Shown here in pieces: positions 1-8,936 of a DNA stretch of 64,000 nucleotides. Position 1 is the stretch's first letter. Each line of letters opens with the position of its first letter. Under the pieces are notes generated by a model that was given only the letters and a program-made list of their open reading frames with translations, had not been told where the DNA came from and did no database searches. The stretch comes from Hyphobacterium indicum (GTDB lineage Bacteria > Pseudomonadota > Alphaproteobacteria > Caulobacterales > Maricaulaceae): positions 1 to 64,000 of the forward strand of contig NZ_QBDX01000003.1 in NCBI RefSeq assembly GCF_003129605.1, read 5' to 3'. The position numbers and the translations under genes are program-made.

Positions 1-87
1 GCCATTCTGGTGAGCGTTGGAGGCGAAAGGCTCATGAGCCTTGATCAGCTCACGCGCAGCAGACGTGGATTTCAAACGCGGCTTCAT
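1..87 (-). CDS. N-terminus of a phage-type muramidase, possibly SpmX-like (partial)
   Basis: An ATG on the minus strand at 87 opens a frame that runs unbroken off the window edge, giving 29 residues that begin MKPRLKSTSAARELIKAHEP. A GGAA stretch lies a short way upstream. The pattern MKPR..S.AA.ELIK..E resembles the start of GH24 (T4-lysozyme-like) muramidase domains, including SpmX of Caulobacter relatives, where the domain acts as a polar localisation module. Only the first helix is visible; the catalytic Glu would lie just beyond it. That a gene starts here is fairly likely. The family name rests on pattern memory and is weak. Confidence 0.45.
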   Translation of the reverse strand, partial: MKPRLKSTSAARELIKAHEPFASNAHQNG

Positions 88-155
88 GATTGTTCCATTC
101 CGAGACGGCCCGCCAGTAATTCAGCGGACGCTCTGCAAGAGCAGCGCCGAACGGA

Positions 156-1157
156 TTAATCGTTTGCGGGCGTGAAGATGTCGGTCGCACCAATGGCTGT
201 GAAAGGCGCAAAGAATCCGCCACCGGCCCCGCCGCCAATCACCATCAGCTCACCATTGATCGCGACCATCGCCGCATCGGTACGTGGCGATTCCAGGGCT
301 GCCTCCTCGCGCCAGCCTCCGGATTCGGGGTCCAGAACCAGATGGCTCGAAAGCGTGGTGGAAAGGCTTTCGCTGCGGCCACCGGCAATATGGATCCGGC
401 CATCAAGCGCCGCCGCCGCATGGCCAGCGCGCGGTTCGGGCAAGGCCGGGCCAATGGTCCAGCTTCCGGTTTCCGGGTCAAAAATGTCGACGCGGCCGGT
501 CACAATGCCTTCATCCACGCCGCCAATGAAATAGATATGTCCATCCATGGCGACCGCTGCGGCACCCCGGCGGGTGATTTCCGAAGGGGCACCAATCACG
601 CTCCAGCTTCTCGAGGCGGGATCGAAAATGAAAACCCCGTCCGTCCCGTCCTCGCCGCCAATCGCATAGAGCAGGCCGCCAAGCGCAACGAGCTGGAAGG
701 ATGCCTTCGGGCCGGGCATTGCCGTTTCGCGCTGCCAGACGCCTTCCCGCGGGTCCAGCGACCACATCTCTGCGCTTGGGCGCAGCGGTTCAAATTCCGG
801 GCGGCGGTATCCCGCCAGATCATTGCCTGAAGCGCCGACCTGATCCGATGCTGCATATCCGCCCGCCGCATAAAGACGGCCGTCAACGGCTGCTAGACCG
901 AACCGCTCCAGCCCGCGGGGCAGGGATGAGTCATCGCGCCATTGGAGAGTCGAAGGATCATAAACCTCAACCGTGCTGTTCGGCACGGTCAGGCCCGACC
1001 CACCGGCCGCATAGACACGGCCATTCAATTCGACCGCCGCCAGTCCTGCCCGGGCATCGAGCAATTCCGGGGCGCGCCGCCAATAGCCATCCGCCAGAGC
1101 AGCACCAGCGGTTACAACACTCAGGGAAAGTACAGTCAGAAAACGCAAGACAGTCAT
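156..1157 (-). CDS. Secreted Kelch-repeat beta-propeller protein
   Basis: 333 residues. A signal peptide spans residues 1-22 (hydrophobic core, cleavage after ALA), so the protein should be exported to the periplasm or beyond. The mature part consists of about six Kelch blades, each with a hydrophobic strand, a GG pair (AAGG, AIGG, FIGG, IAGG, VIGG) and a closing D-P-x-x-x-x-W motif. This predicts a six-bladed propeller used for binding. No catalytic motif such as galactose oxidase residues was recognised, so the ligand is unknown. AAGGAG lies 9 nt before the ATG. It sits 42 bp downstream of mgtE on the same strand and may be co-transcribed. Confidence 0.8.
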   Translation of the reverse strand: MTVLRFLTVLSLSVVTAGAALADGYWRRAPELLDARAGLAAVELNGRVYAAGGSGLTVPNSTVEVYDPSTLQWRDDSSLPRGLERFGLAAVDGRLYAAGGYAASDQVGASGNDLAGYRRPEFEPLRPSAEMWSLDPREGVWQRETAMPGPKASFQLVALGGLLYAIGGEDGTDGVFIFDPASRSWSVIGAPSEITRRGAAAVAMDGHIYFIGGVDEGIVTGRVDIFDPETGSWTIGPALPEPRAGHAAAALDGRIHIAGGRSESLSTTLSSHLVLDPESGGWREEAALESPRTDAAMVAINGELMVIGGGAGGGFFAPFTAIGATDIFTPAND

Positions 1158-1199
1158 AACAAGTTTGCTCCTTCCCCCGCGTTACACATTGAACCCGAT

Positions 1200-2591
1200 C
1201 TACAACAGGATGATGGCAGCCAATCCGAGAAACGCAAAGAAGCCGATCACATCTGTAACAGTGGTCACAAAAACCGATGACGCAACCGCCGGGTCGGCGC
1301 CGAACCGGCGGAGCACAAGCGGCACGGCAATTCCGGCCAGCCCGGCGAACGCCAGATTGATCACCATCGCCAGCGCAATCACTCCGGCCAGCGGTACATT
1401 CTGGAACCAGACGGCCGCAACCAGCCCCATCACGACGGCAAAGATCAGGCCATTGACGATGCCGGTCGCCAGCTCGCGGATGATCACACGGCGGGCATTG
1501 GCCGAGGTCAGGTCACGCGACGCGATGGCCCGCACAGCCACCGCCAGCGACTGCGTGCCGGCATTGCCGCCCATCGACGCGACAATCGGCATCAGAACCG
1601 CCAGCGCCACAATCGCCGTAAGGGCATCCTCGAACAGGGCAATAACGCCGGACGCCAGAATGGCCGTTGCCAGATTGACCAGCAGCCATGGTGCGCGCGA
1701 CCGCACCGAGTCAAAGACGCTGTCTGACAGGCCCGCATCATTCACACCGGCTAGTGCCAGCATGTCTTCCTTGTTCTCTTCCTGAATGACATCGACCATA
1801 TCGTCGATCGTCAGCATACCGGTCAGCCGTCCGTCCTCGTCCACTACGGGTGCAGAAAACAAATGGTATTTCTCGAACAGATAGGCGGCTTCTTCCTGAT
1901 CCACCTCGGGAGCAATCCGGATGCGCACTTCATCCATCAGATCCGTAAGCTTCCGGCTCCGTGGGGACCGCATGATCTGGCTGACCGGTACCGCTCCCAT
2001 GGGATGGAAGGCGGCATCGACGATATAGATGTCGAAGAATATGTCCGGCAGGTCCTCGCCCGCCCGGCGCATATGATCGATGGCATCTCCGACGGTCCAG
2101 AATTCCGGCGCCGCAACGAAGTCGCGCTGCATAAGGCGGCCGGCCGTTTCCTCTTCATGCTCGAAATGCGATTCCAGCATGGTCCGGTCTTCATCAGAGA
2201 CTTCGGACAGGACCTGCTCACGGACATCATCATCAAGTTCTTCGAGGACATGGGCGGCATCATCGGAATCGAGATCCTTGATCGCATCGGCGATCTGGGC
2301 CGGCTCCAGAAGCCCGGTGACATCGTCCCGCAAATCCCATTGCAATTCGGCGAGCAATTCACCGGTGAAAGCATCCGGAGCCAGCTTGGCGGCCTGCCGG
2401 ACCTGATCGGCGGACAACTGCTCGAGCACATCAGCCGCATCGGCCGGGTGCAACTCCGCCAGAATGTCGCGGATCTGCCCGCCATCGCGGTCACCAATGG
2501 CGGTCGCCAGGCGGGCCACAACGGCAATATCGGTATCGGCCGTGCTCTGGGCTTCGTCGTCTGTTTCGATTTCTGGTGCTAGATCGCTCAT
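1200..2591 (-). CDS. mgtE: Magnesium transporter MgtE
   Basis: 463 residues, the usual MgtE length. Order of parts: an acidic N-terminal superhelical domain (about 20-150) with repeated leucine-rich units; a pair of CBS domains (about 155-275); and a C-terminal channel of five membrane helices (about 300-463). The conserved GGNAGTQSL loop of the SLC41/MgtE family is present. It is an inner-membrane Mg2+ channel gated by Mg2+ binding to the cytosolic domains. The start MSDLAPEIE is the only good ATG, though its ribosome site is weak. No Mg2+ riboswitch was recognised in the 61 bp between it and purT. Confidence 0.95.
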   Translation of the reverse strand: MSDLAPEIETDDEAQSTADTDIAVVARLATAIGDRDGGQIRDILAELHPADAADVLEQLSADQVRQAAKLAPDAFTGELLAELQWDLRDDVTGLLEPAQIADAIKDLDSDDAAHVLEELDDDVREQVLSEVSDEDRTMLESHFEHEEETAGRLMQRDFVAAPEFWTVGDAIDHMRRAGEDLPDIFFDIYIVDAAFHPMGAVPVSQIMRSPRSRKLTDLMDEVRIRIAPEVDQEEAAYLFEKYHLFSAPVVDEDGRLTGMLTIDDMVDVIQEENKEDMLALAGVNDAGLSDSVFDSVRSRAPWLLVNLATAILASGVIALFEDALTAIVALAVLMPIVASMGGNAGTQSLAVAVRAIASRDLTSANARRVIIRELATGIVNGLIFAVVMGLVAAVWFQNVPLAGVIALAMVINLAFAGLAGIAVPLVLRRFGADPAVASSVFVTTVTDVIGFFAFLGLAAIILL

Positions 2592-2652
2592 TTCGGCCCC
2601 GGCAGACTGGTCGCGCCCAGCATAGCCGGTGGCCAGGCGGGCGCCACCCGTA

Positions 2653-3843
2653 CTAGCCGGTAAATTCAGACACTTTTATGGCGGAGGCACAGCGGTTTGC
2701 GCGCATCCGCGACTCTTCGATGTCCGCGCCGTAAGCTACCGACACGCCCATCCGCCGCTTATCATAGGACACCGGCTTGCCAAACAGGCGCAGCTGGCTG
2801 CCCGGCACCTCCAGCGCTACATCAATACCGGAGAAAACGACCCCCTCCGCATTCACACCGCCATAGATCACGGCGCTCGCCCCCGGCCGCAGCAGGCTGG
2901 TGTCTACGGGCAGACCGAGAATGGCGCGGGCATGCAAGGCAAATTCACTCTGATCCTGGGTGGAAAGCGTCACCAGGCCGGTATCATGCGGACGCGGGCT
3001 GACTTCGGAAAACCACACCTCATCGCCCTTTACGAACAACTCAACACCGAACACACCGCGCCCGCCCAGTGCATCTGTGACTTTTCGCGCCATCTCCTGA
3101 GCGGCTTGCAGTGCAGCGGCGCTCATCGGCTGCGGCTGCCAGCTTTCGACATAATCACCGTTCTCCTGGCGATGACCGATCGGCGCGCAGAAATCCGTTC
3201 CGCCGGCATGGCGCACCGTCAGCAAGGTGATTTCATAGTCGAAATCGACAGCGCCCTCGACAATGACGCGGACCTGCCTGCCCCGCCCGGCCGACAGGGC
3301 ATGCTCCCAGGCTTTCTGGATGTCATCGGCTGATTTCACAAAGCTTTGCCCCTTGCCGGAAGAGGACATGACCGGTTTGACAAAGACCGGATATCCGATG
3401 TGCTCCGCTTCCCGTGCCAGCGTTTCGCCATCGCTGGCAAAGGCAAACGGGCTGGTCCGGAGGCCGAGTTCATCAGCCGCCAGACAGCGAATCCCTTCGC
3501 GATCCATGGTGAGTTGCGTCGCCCGCGCCGTCGGAATGACCGTGGCAAGACCATCAGCCTCGATCCGGCCCAGCTCTTCGGTCGCAATCGCTTCGATTTC
3601 AGGGACGATCAGATCGGGTCTTTCCAGCTCCACCAGCGCCCGGATGGCTCGAGCATCGGTCATGTCGATCACATGGCTGCGGTGCGCCACCTGCATGCCC
3701 GGCGCGTCCGCATAGCGGTCACAGGCGATCACCTCCACGCCAAGGCGCTGAAGTTCGATCACGACTTCCTTGCCGAGTTCACCGGCGCCCAGAAACATGA
3801 CTTTTGTCGCTGAAGGCGAAAGCGGAGTACCGAGTGTGGTCAT
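2653..3843 (-). CDS. purT: Formate-dependent phosphoribosylglycinamide formyltransferase (PurT)
   Basis: 396 residues (E. coli PurT is 392). It makes N-formyl-GAR from GAR, formate and ATP in de novo purine synthesis, a folate-free alternative to PurN. An N-terminal Rossmann-like part carries [10 protein letters not shown] near residue 18. The ATP-grasp domain shows [16 protein letters not shown] near 155-170 and the metal-site segment [11 protein letters not shown] near 285. The gene follows tRNA-Leu by 37 nt on the same strand, so processing of a shared transcript is possible. The C-terminal lid is complete and nothing is missing. Confidence 0.95.
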   Translation of the reverse strand: MTTLGTPLSPSATKVMFLGAGELGKEVVIELQRLGVEVIACDRYADAPGMQVAHRSHVIDMTDARAIRALVELERPDLIVPEIEAIATEELGRIEADGLATVIPTARATQLTMDREGIRCLAADELGLRTSPFAFASDGETLAREAEHIGYPVFVKPVMSSSGKGQSFVKSADDIQKAWEHALSAGRGRQVRVIVEGAVDFDYEITLLTVRHAGGTDFCAPIGHRQENGDYVESWQPQPMSAAALQAAQEMARKVTDALGGRGVFGVELFVKGDEVWFSEVSPRPHDTGLVTLSTQDQSEFALHARAILGLPVDTSLLRPGASAVIYGGVNAEGVVFSGIDVALEVPGSQLRLFGKPVSYDKRRMGVSVAYGADIEESRMRANRCASAIKVSEFTG

Positions 3844-3880
3844 TGGATATGTCCCCTTTGACGATTGTCGCCATCAGGGA

Positions 3881-3967
3881 TGGTGCGGCCGAGAAGACTC
3901 GAACTTCCACGGGTTTTACCCCACAGCGACCTCAACGCTGCGCGTCTACCAGTTCCGCCACGGCCGC
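3881..3967 (-). tRNA. tRNA-Leu (GAG)
   Basis: An 87-nt class II tRNA with encoded CCA. The acceptor stem GCGGCCG pairs perfectly with CGGCCGC, and the discriminator is A. The anticodon arm is CAGCG-TTGAGGT-CGCTG, giving anticodon GAG (reads CUC and CUU). The long variable arm and the TTCGAGT T-loop fit leucine tRNA. It lies 37 nt upstream of purT on the same strand. Confidence 0.95.
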
Positions 3968-3984
3968 ATCCCCGGAAGGCGCGC

Positions 3985-4013
3985 GGGATAGCAGGCCCGG
4001 ATGCAATTGTGAA
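3985..4013 (-). promoter_or_regulatory. Possible promoter for tRNA-Leu (and purT)
   Basis: On the minus strand a TTCACA hexamer is followed after 17 nt by TATCCC, which would place the transcript start about 12 nt before the mature tRNA 5' end. The -10 lies in GCTATCCC, close to the Caulobacter sigma-73 -10 form. Prediction by eye only. Confidence 0.3.
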
Positions 4014-4032
4014 GCATCATTGTGCGCAAATA

Positions 4033-4284
4033 TCAGGCAGCGACAGCCTGGAAGTCGTTGGCGTCAGCAGGGCCAAGGATTTGCACGGTCACACGATCCC
4101 CCTGGATGATGATTTCACCACGCGCAATCGGGTGCCCGTTCGCCAGAATCCAGACCGGCTCGTCCTCATTGCAGGCGAGCGGAATCACGGCGCCGCGGCC
4201 CATGCGCAGAAATTGCGCAATCGGCATGGCGGATTGCCCCAGCACGACCGACAGTTCGACTTTCACCGACCCCAATTGACTCAA
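4033..4284 (-). CDS. Minimal FliN/FliM-type SpoA-domain protein (flagellar motor switch family)
   Basis: 83 residues, almost nothing but one SpoA (surface presentation of antigens) domain: [26 protein letters not shown], then [17 protein letters not shown] and VTVQIL. Family members form the C-ring of the flagellar switch or its type III secretion equivalent. FliN proteins are usually 100-140 residues with an extra N-terminal segment that is absent here. The start appears to be TTG at 4284, preceded by GGGAG at a suitable distance; a GTG six codons later is an alternative. No flagellar genes are nearby, so whether it serves the motor is inference. Confidence 0.75.
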   Translation of the reverse strand: MSQLGSVKVELSVVLGQSAMPIAQFLRMGRGAVIPLACNEDEPVWILANGHPIARGEIIIQGDRVTVQILGPADANDFQAVAA

Positions 4285-4373
4285 CGCCCTGCTCCCATCC
4301 GCGCTTGAAACATGCTTTCGGTATCGCGATGTTGAGTCATGCGCCTTTCCGGCGGGTTAAGGAAACGGGATCA

Positions 4374-5054
4374 ATGGGTGAAATTCACACAGAATGGGCA
4401 GTTTCCACAGGCTATGTCCCCTATGCGGAGGCCGTGGCCTTTATGGAAGCCCGTGCAGCCGCTATTGCGGCGGGCGAAGCGCCGGAACTGGTCTGGATGC
4501 TGGAACACCCTCCGCTCTACACCGGGGGCACCAGCGCGAAGATTTCCGATCTGAAGGATCCGGATCGCTTTCCCGTATTCGAGACCGGCCGCGGCGGCGA
4601 ATATACCTATCACGGGCCAGGGCAGCGCGTCGGCTATGTCATGCTGGATCTGACCAGACGCGGACGCGATGCCCGCAAATTCGTGCAAGGACTTGAAGAC
4701 TGGATTATCGGCGCGCTCGCCGGATTCGGTGTGGAAGCGGACCGCCGCTGCGGCCGGGTCGGCGTCTGGGTCAACCGCCCCGACAAGGGGGAGGGTCACG
4801 AGGACAAGATCGCGGCGATTGGCGTGCGCCTGCGCCGCTGGGTGTCCTTTCACGGTATCGCGCTCAATGTCTCACCGGACCTGTCTCATTTCGACGGCAT
4901 TACGCCCTGCGGCATTGCTGATCCACGTTATGGCGTGACCAGTCTTGCCGATCTCGGCATTGAAAAAAGCCTCGCCGAAACCGACGAGGCTTTCCTCAAT
5001 TCTTTCGAAACCGTTTTCGGTCCGGTCAGAAAGACCGCGCCGCCCGAACTCTAG
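4374..5054 (+). CDS. lipB: Octanoyl-[acyl carrier protein]:protein octanoyltransferase LipB
   Basis: 226 residues from the ATG at 4374, which has AAGGAA about 9 nt upstream; the open frame extends 23 codons further up but without support. It moves octanoyl groups from ACP to apo-lipoyl domains of dehydrogenase complexes and GcvH, the first step of lipoate synthesis. Seen: the [12 protein letters not shown] substrate loop, the catalytic Lys region [17 protein letters not shown] and the catalytic Cys in GITPCGI. The 3' end overlaps the convergent DUF805 gene by 4 bp. Confidence 0.95.
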   Translation: MGEIHTEWAVSTGYVPYAEAVAFMEARAAAIAAGEAPELVWMLEHPPLYTGGTSAKISDLKDPDRFPVFETGRGGEYTYHGPGQRVGYVMLDLTRRGRDARKFVQGLEDWIIGALAGFGVEADRRCGRVGVWVNRPDKGEGHEDKIAAIGVRLRRWVSFHGIALNVSPDLSHFDGITPCGIADPRYGVTSLADLGIEKSLAETDEAFLNSFETVFGPVRKTAPPEL

Positions 5055-5599
5055 GGCTTGGGCGTGTCGTCCCCTCCCGTGGGCTGTGCCGGTGGTGATT
5101 CCGGCGCGGGAGCAGGCTGAACCGGTGCGGCTGCAGCAGACGCCGCAACGGGTGCCGGGCCAAATCGGTTCTCGCCGGGATCGCCCGCTGAAATGCCGAC
5201 CCAGATTGTATAGACGATCCAGATCAGGAACCCGAGCCCGCCAACAAGAAACAAGCTGCCCGATGCCCCGATGATCGCGGCCGCATTGACCTGATCGCTG
5301 CCGCCGGAATTTGCCAGAACGGCCATGATCGCGCCCCCGGCCAGCACAAACCCGATGATACCCAGGCCAATTTGAATCAGCCACACAAGGCCATGGATCC
5401 AGGCTGTTTTTCCGGCATCGTGCAAACGCTTCCCGTATATGCAAACCCCGACATAAATCAGGAACAGGCTGATCAGAATTCCGAGAAATGGAATGAAGCC
5501 GGCCACGATATTCGCTGCAATCAGGATCAAAATCCCGATCCAGTATTCCTGTTGCCCGATCCGGCCATTGGGGCTGAACAATACGTGTGACAGATTCAT
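5051..5599 (-). CDS. DUF805 inner-membrane protein
   Basis: 182 residues from the ATG at 5599 (AAGGAA in front; a TTG one codon earlier is less likely). The first 110 residues match the DUF805 layout: [12 protein letters not shown] near the start, membrane helices, then [12 protein letters not shown], followed by two more helices. The last 40 residues are an Ala/Pro-rich, probably cytoplasmic tail. The function of DUF805 proteins is not established. It is followed upstream on the same strand by a second DUF805 gene (22 bp gap) and another small membrane gene. Confidence 0.85.
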   Translation of the reverse strand: MNLSHVLFSPNGRIGQQEYWIGILILIAANIVAGFIPFLGILISLFLIYVGVCIYGKRLHDAGKTAWIHGLVWLIQIGLGIIGFVLAGGAIMAVLANSGGSDQVNAAAIIGASGSLFLVGGLGFLIWIVYTIWVGISAGDPGENRFGPAPVAASAAAAPVQPAPAPESPPAQPTGGDDTPKP

Positions 5600-5621
5600 C
5601 AATTGGTTCCTTTCCGGTAGA

Positions 5622-6122
5622 TCAGCTTAACGGGTTGATCGAGCTGGCATCCGCGGGACGCGAGCCATAGGCATTATCACCATCATCTGCCTTGACCAGC
5701 TGGTTCACGATGAATGCAGCGCCAAAATAGGTTGCGCCGCTGATCAGAACACCGAGAACAAAGCTTTTCAGCCGCCAGCCCATGCCGGTCACAGCCTCGC
5801 CCCGCATCGCCGCAGCGAACATGTCGCCCACAAAAATCGGGGTCAGAATGGCGGACAGGATCATGCTGCCGACAAAGACACCGGCCAGCACGGCAAGCGT
5901 CCAGATGGCCGGCTTGCCACCATCATGGAAACGTTTGGCGTAAAGACAGAACAAGGGGTACAGAAGCGCAATTCCAAGAATGCTGATAAATGGAATGACG
6001 ATCGCCAAAAGGTTGATGACGATTGCGATCGCGAACACCGCGACGGTGCCCTGCATAAGGGAATTCGGCCCGATTCGGCCTTCGAATGTAATCAAAAGCG
6101 ACTGTAGCTTGGCGGTATCCAT
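5622..6122 (-). CDS. DUF805 inner-membrane protein, second copy
   Basis: 166 residues with the DUF805 signature: FEGRIGPNSLMQG near residue 13, a helix-loop-helix core and AKRFHDGGKPAIW near residue 62. Four membrane helices are visible. It is clearly diverged from the neighbour at 5051-5599, so this is an old paralogous pair rather than a recent duplication. A short polar tail ends the protein. Function unknown. Confidence 0.8.
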   Translation of the reverse strand: MDTAKLQSLLITFEGRIGPNSLMQGTVAVFAIAIVINLLAIVIPFISILGIALLYPLFCLYAKRFHDGGKPAIWTLAVLAGVFVGSMILSAILTPIFVGDMFAAAMRGEAVTGMGWRLKSFVLGVLISGATYFGAAFIVNQLVKADDGDNAYGSRPADASSINPLS

Positions 6123-6205
6123 AAGTTAGGCCTCCCCTGCCAGATAGATAATCACCTACCCTGCGAGGGGAAACCGCACCTTGTCAATCGTGTCATAGGC
6201 GACAA

Positions 6206-6739
6206 TCAGTTTTCGCGCTTCATCGACATGAACCAGAGGCCGAACAGGAAGCTGGTCACCCAGAAGCCGGCAAAACCGGCCCAGGCGGCAGGACCGACCA
6301 TTTGCAGGGCCAGTTCGGGCCGGTCTTCCATCCAGGCCTGAAACTCCGCCTGGAAGGCCGGATCCTGTGCCACGGTCATGACATCCCGGCCTTGCTCCTC
6401 GGCAAAAACGCCCATGACCTGAAACGAGCCGGCCGTTAACATCACCATCGAGGCGATGACACTGATCAACACCGCCAGAATGACCGGCAAGAGGAAGAGC
6501 ATGATGCCGTCTCCGGCATCACGGCGGCGATTGATGAAGAGGAAGGATACAAAGACCACCATGAGGCCAAACAGCCCCATGGAGAAAAAGCCGAATCCAT
6601 CGCCCCCGCCTTCGGTCGAAACAAGCGAGAGCCCGTACCAGGTCTTTGCCGCATCCAGCACGGCCAGCAAGACAAGGCCCGTGAGGAAAGCCATCGGCGT
6701 TGCGCGCGATACCGGCGTTACGATTGCGAGAGGATTCAT
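6206..6739 (-). CDS. Small inner-membrane protein of unknown function
   Basis: 177 residues with four strongly hydrophobic stretches (about 18-33, 50-68, 80-103 and 150-172) and a polar loop (FINRRRDAGDGIMLF) that recalls the K-R-x-H-D-x-G-K turn of the adjacent DUF805 proteins without the histidine. It may be a diverged third member of that group. An acidic stretch of about 35 residues (AEEQGRDVMTV..) between helices 3 and 4 probably faces the periplasm. Not recognised further. Confidence 0.65.
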   Translation of the reverse strand: MNPLAIVTPVSRATPMAFLTGLVLLAVLDAAKTWYGLSLVSTEGGGDGFGFFSMGLFGLMVVFVSFLFINRRRDAGDGIMLFLLPVILAVLISVIASMVMLTAGSFQVMGVFAEEQGRDVMTVAQDPAFQAEFQAWMEDRPELALQMVGPAAWAGFAGFWVTSFLFGLWFMSMKREN

Positions 6740-6832
6740 GATGCGTGTCCCTGTCCAGAATGAGTGATCCTGTCGGTCGATACCCGGCCCGCTCTTCCCG
6801 ATAAAGCGGGACAGTGTCCCGGATCGTCCCGC

Positions 6833-8857
6833 CTATTCAAATTCGATCAGCAATTCATCGGCGGAAACCGACTGCCCGGCAGTGACTTCGATGGACTTGA
6901 TCACCCCGTCCATTTCGGCGCGGATGACATTCTCCATTTTCATGGCCTCGACCACCAGCAGCGGCTCACCGGCCTTGACCTCCTGCCCGGATTCCGCCTC
7001 CAGCTTCACCACGAGTCCCGGCATCGGGCTGGTAATCTGCTTGGCAGAGGCGCTGACATCCCTCAACGGCAACAGCTCGTGCAGATCCGCCGACCGGTGG
7101 GAGGCCACAATCGCGGTTGTGGCATAGCCCCGATGACGCAGACGCAGGCCTTCCGTCAGATTCTTGAACTCGACGGCAAAATGATCGCCATCCATTGTCC
7201 CGTCAAAGACATGCTCACCCGGCAACCAGGCACTTTCGAACTCGATGGGCTGGCCGCCAAGCTCGGGCAGCCAGACTTTCGCTGGCGTACCGCCGCCAAT
7301 CGCCTCGTCCGGAAGCTCGATCTCGACAAGAATGCGGTCGCCATCGATCAGCACTTCCCATTCCTCGACATGAATACGCGGCGCCGGCGTCATCCGCCCG
7401 GTCGTGCGCGAGGCGCGGCGCATGTAGACGGTATGAATGAAAGCTGCGGTTCCGGCGATGATGCGCGTCTGCTCCTCGCTCGGTTCCGTACCCGAAAATC
7501 CGTCAGGGAACGTCTCGGCAATATAGCCGGTATGGATGTCGCCCTTGCGGAATTCCGCTTCTTCCAGACAGGCCGCCAGGAAAGGCGCATTCGATTGAAG
7601 GCCTTCCACATGATAACGGTCCAGCCCTTCCAGCAGGGTGTCGATGGCAATTTCGCGGGTTTTCCCGTGTGCCACGACTTTTGCAATCATCGGGTCATAG
7701 AAGAGCGAGATTTCGTCGCCCTCCCGCACGCCGGAATCAATGCGCAGCATCCCCTCGCCCAGCGCCCCTTCCGCGGGCTCTGAATACCGCTTCAGACGGC
7801 CAATGGACGGCAGGAATCCGCGATAGGGGTCCTCGGCATAGAGCCGCGCTTCAACGGCCCAGCCATTGATCTTGACGTCCTTCTGACGCAGCTGGAGCTT
7901 TTCGCCCGCCGCAATCCGGATCATCTGCTCGACGAGATCAATCCCGTGCGTCATCTCGGTGACGGGGTGCTCCACCTGCAAACGCGTATTCATCTCCAGG
8001 AAGTAGAAATTCCGGTCCTCATCGACGATGAACTCAACCGTTCCGGCGCTGTCATAATCAACCGCTTTGGAAAGCGCGATGGCCTGGGCCCCCATGGCTT
8101 CGCGCGTCGCCTTGTCGAGGAAGGGCGAGGGCGCTTCTTCCAGGACTTTCTGATTGCGGCGCTGCACCGAGCACTCGCGCTCGTCCAGATGGATCACATT
8201 GCCATGCCGGTCACCCAGCACCTGGATCTCGATATGCCGTGGCCGCTCGATGAATTTCTCGATGAAAATACGCTCATCCCCGAAAGAGGATTTCGCTTCA
8301 TTCCGGGCAGACTGGAATCCATCGCGCGCTTCGGCTTCGGAATAGGCTATTCGCATCCCCTTACCACCGCCGCCAGCCGACGCCTTGATCATCACCGGAA
8401 AGCCGATCTCCGCAGAAATCCGGACCGCTTCATCGGCATCGTCGATCAGTCCCATATGCCCCGGCACGGTGCTGACATCGGCTTGCGCCGCAAATTTCTT
8501 CGAGGTGATCTTGTCGCCCATCGCCTCGATGGCATGAACATTCGGGCCGATCCACTCAATGCCGGCTTCCCTGAGGGCAATCGGAAATTTCGGGTTTTCC
8601 GACAGGAAACCGAAACCGGGATGAACCGCTTGCGCCCCCGTCTGTTTGGCCACGGCGATGATCTTGTCGATCAGAAGATAGCTCTCTCCCGGTGGCGGCG
8701 GGCCGATATAGACAGCCTCATCCGCCATTTCGACGGCCTTGGAACGGGCATCCGCCTCGGAATAGACGGCCACCGTCCGGATCCCCATCCGCTGGCAGGT
8801 CTTGATAACGCGCACGGCAATCTCGCCGCGATTGGCGATCAGAATTTTCTCGAACAT
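6833..8857 (-). CDS. pccA: Biotin-dependent acyl-CoA (propionyl/acetyl-CoA) carboxylase alpha chain
   Basis: 674 residues. Residues 1-450 form the biotin carboxylase: FEKILIANRGEIAVRV at the start, KASAGGGGKGMRI for ATP binding, and EMNTRLQVEHPVTE in the active site. A linker/BT domain (about 460-600) docks the beta chain. The C-terminal biotinyl domain carries VVEAMKMENV, with Lys640 as the biotinylation site. It carboxylates biotin with bicarbonate and ATP. The probable partner is the beta chain at 12265-13797, on the same strand but not adjacent. Length and domain order fit propionyl-CoA carboxylase rather than AccC; exact acyl preference is inferred. Confidence 0.93.
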   Translation of the reverse strand: MFEKILIANRGEIAVRVIKTCQRMGIRTVAVYSEADARSKAVEMADEAVYIGPPPPGESYLLIDKIIAVAKQTGAQAVHPGFGFLSENPKFPIALREAGIEWIGPNVHAIEAMGDKITSKKFAAQADVSTVPGHMGLIDDADEAVRISAEIGFPVMIKASAGGGGKGMRIAYSEAEARDGFQSARNEAKSSFGDERIFIEKFIERPRHIEIQVLGDRHGNVIHLDERECSVQRRNQKVLEEAPSPFLDKATREAMGAQAIALSKAVDYDSAGTVEFIVDEDRNFYFLEMNTRLQVEHPVTEMTHGIDLVEQMIRIAAGEKLQLRQKDVKINGWAVEARLYAEDPYRGFLPSIGRLKRYSEPAEGALGEGMLRIDSGVREGDEISLFYDPMIAKVVAHGKTREIAIDTLLEGLDRYHVEGLQSNAPFLAACLEEAEFRKGDIHTGYIAETFPDGFSGTEPSEEQTRIIAGTAAFIHTVYMRRASRTTGRMTPAPRIHVEEWEVLIDGDRILVEIELPDEAIGGGTPAKVWLPELGGQPIEFESAWLPGEHVFDGTMDGDHFAVEFKNLTEGLRLRHRGYATTAIVASHRSADLHELLPLRDVSASAKQITSPMPGLVVKLEAESGQEVKAGEPLLVVEAMKMENVIRAEMDGVIKSIEVTAGQSVSADELLIEFE

Positions 8858-8936
8858 GAAAGCCCTTTTGTCTCGCCCCTCTGGAAGGGTTTCAACCGGT
8901 TTACCGTGCTTGCAGCACGCGGGGCAAGTAAGGAGG

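Noticed and set aside
2592-2652. Mg2+ riboswitch or other metal sensor near mgtE
   Set aside because: The gap is only 61 bp and shows no recognised structure.
8905-8919. Hairpin CGTGCT-TGC-AGCACG after the potassium-channel gene
   Set aside because: The stem is short and no T-run follows on either strand, so it was not called a terminator.
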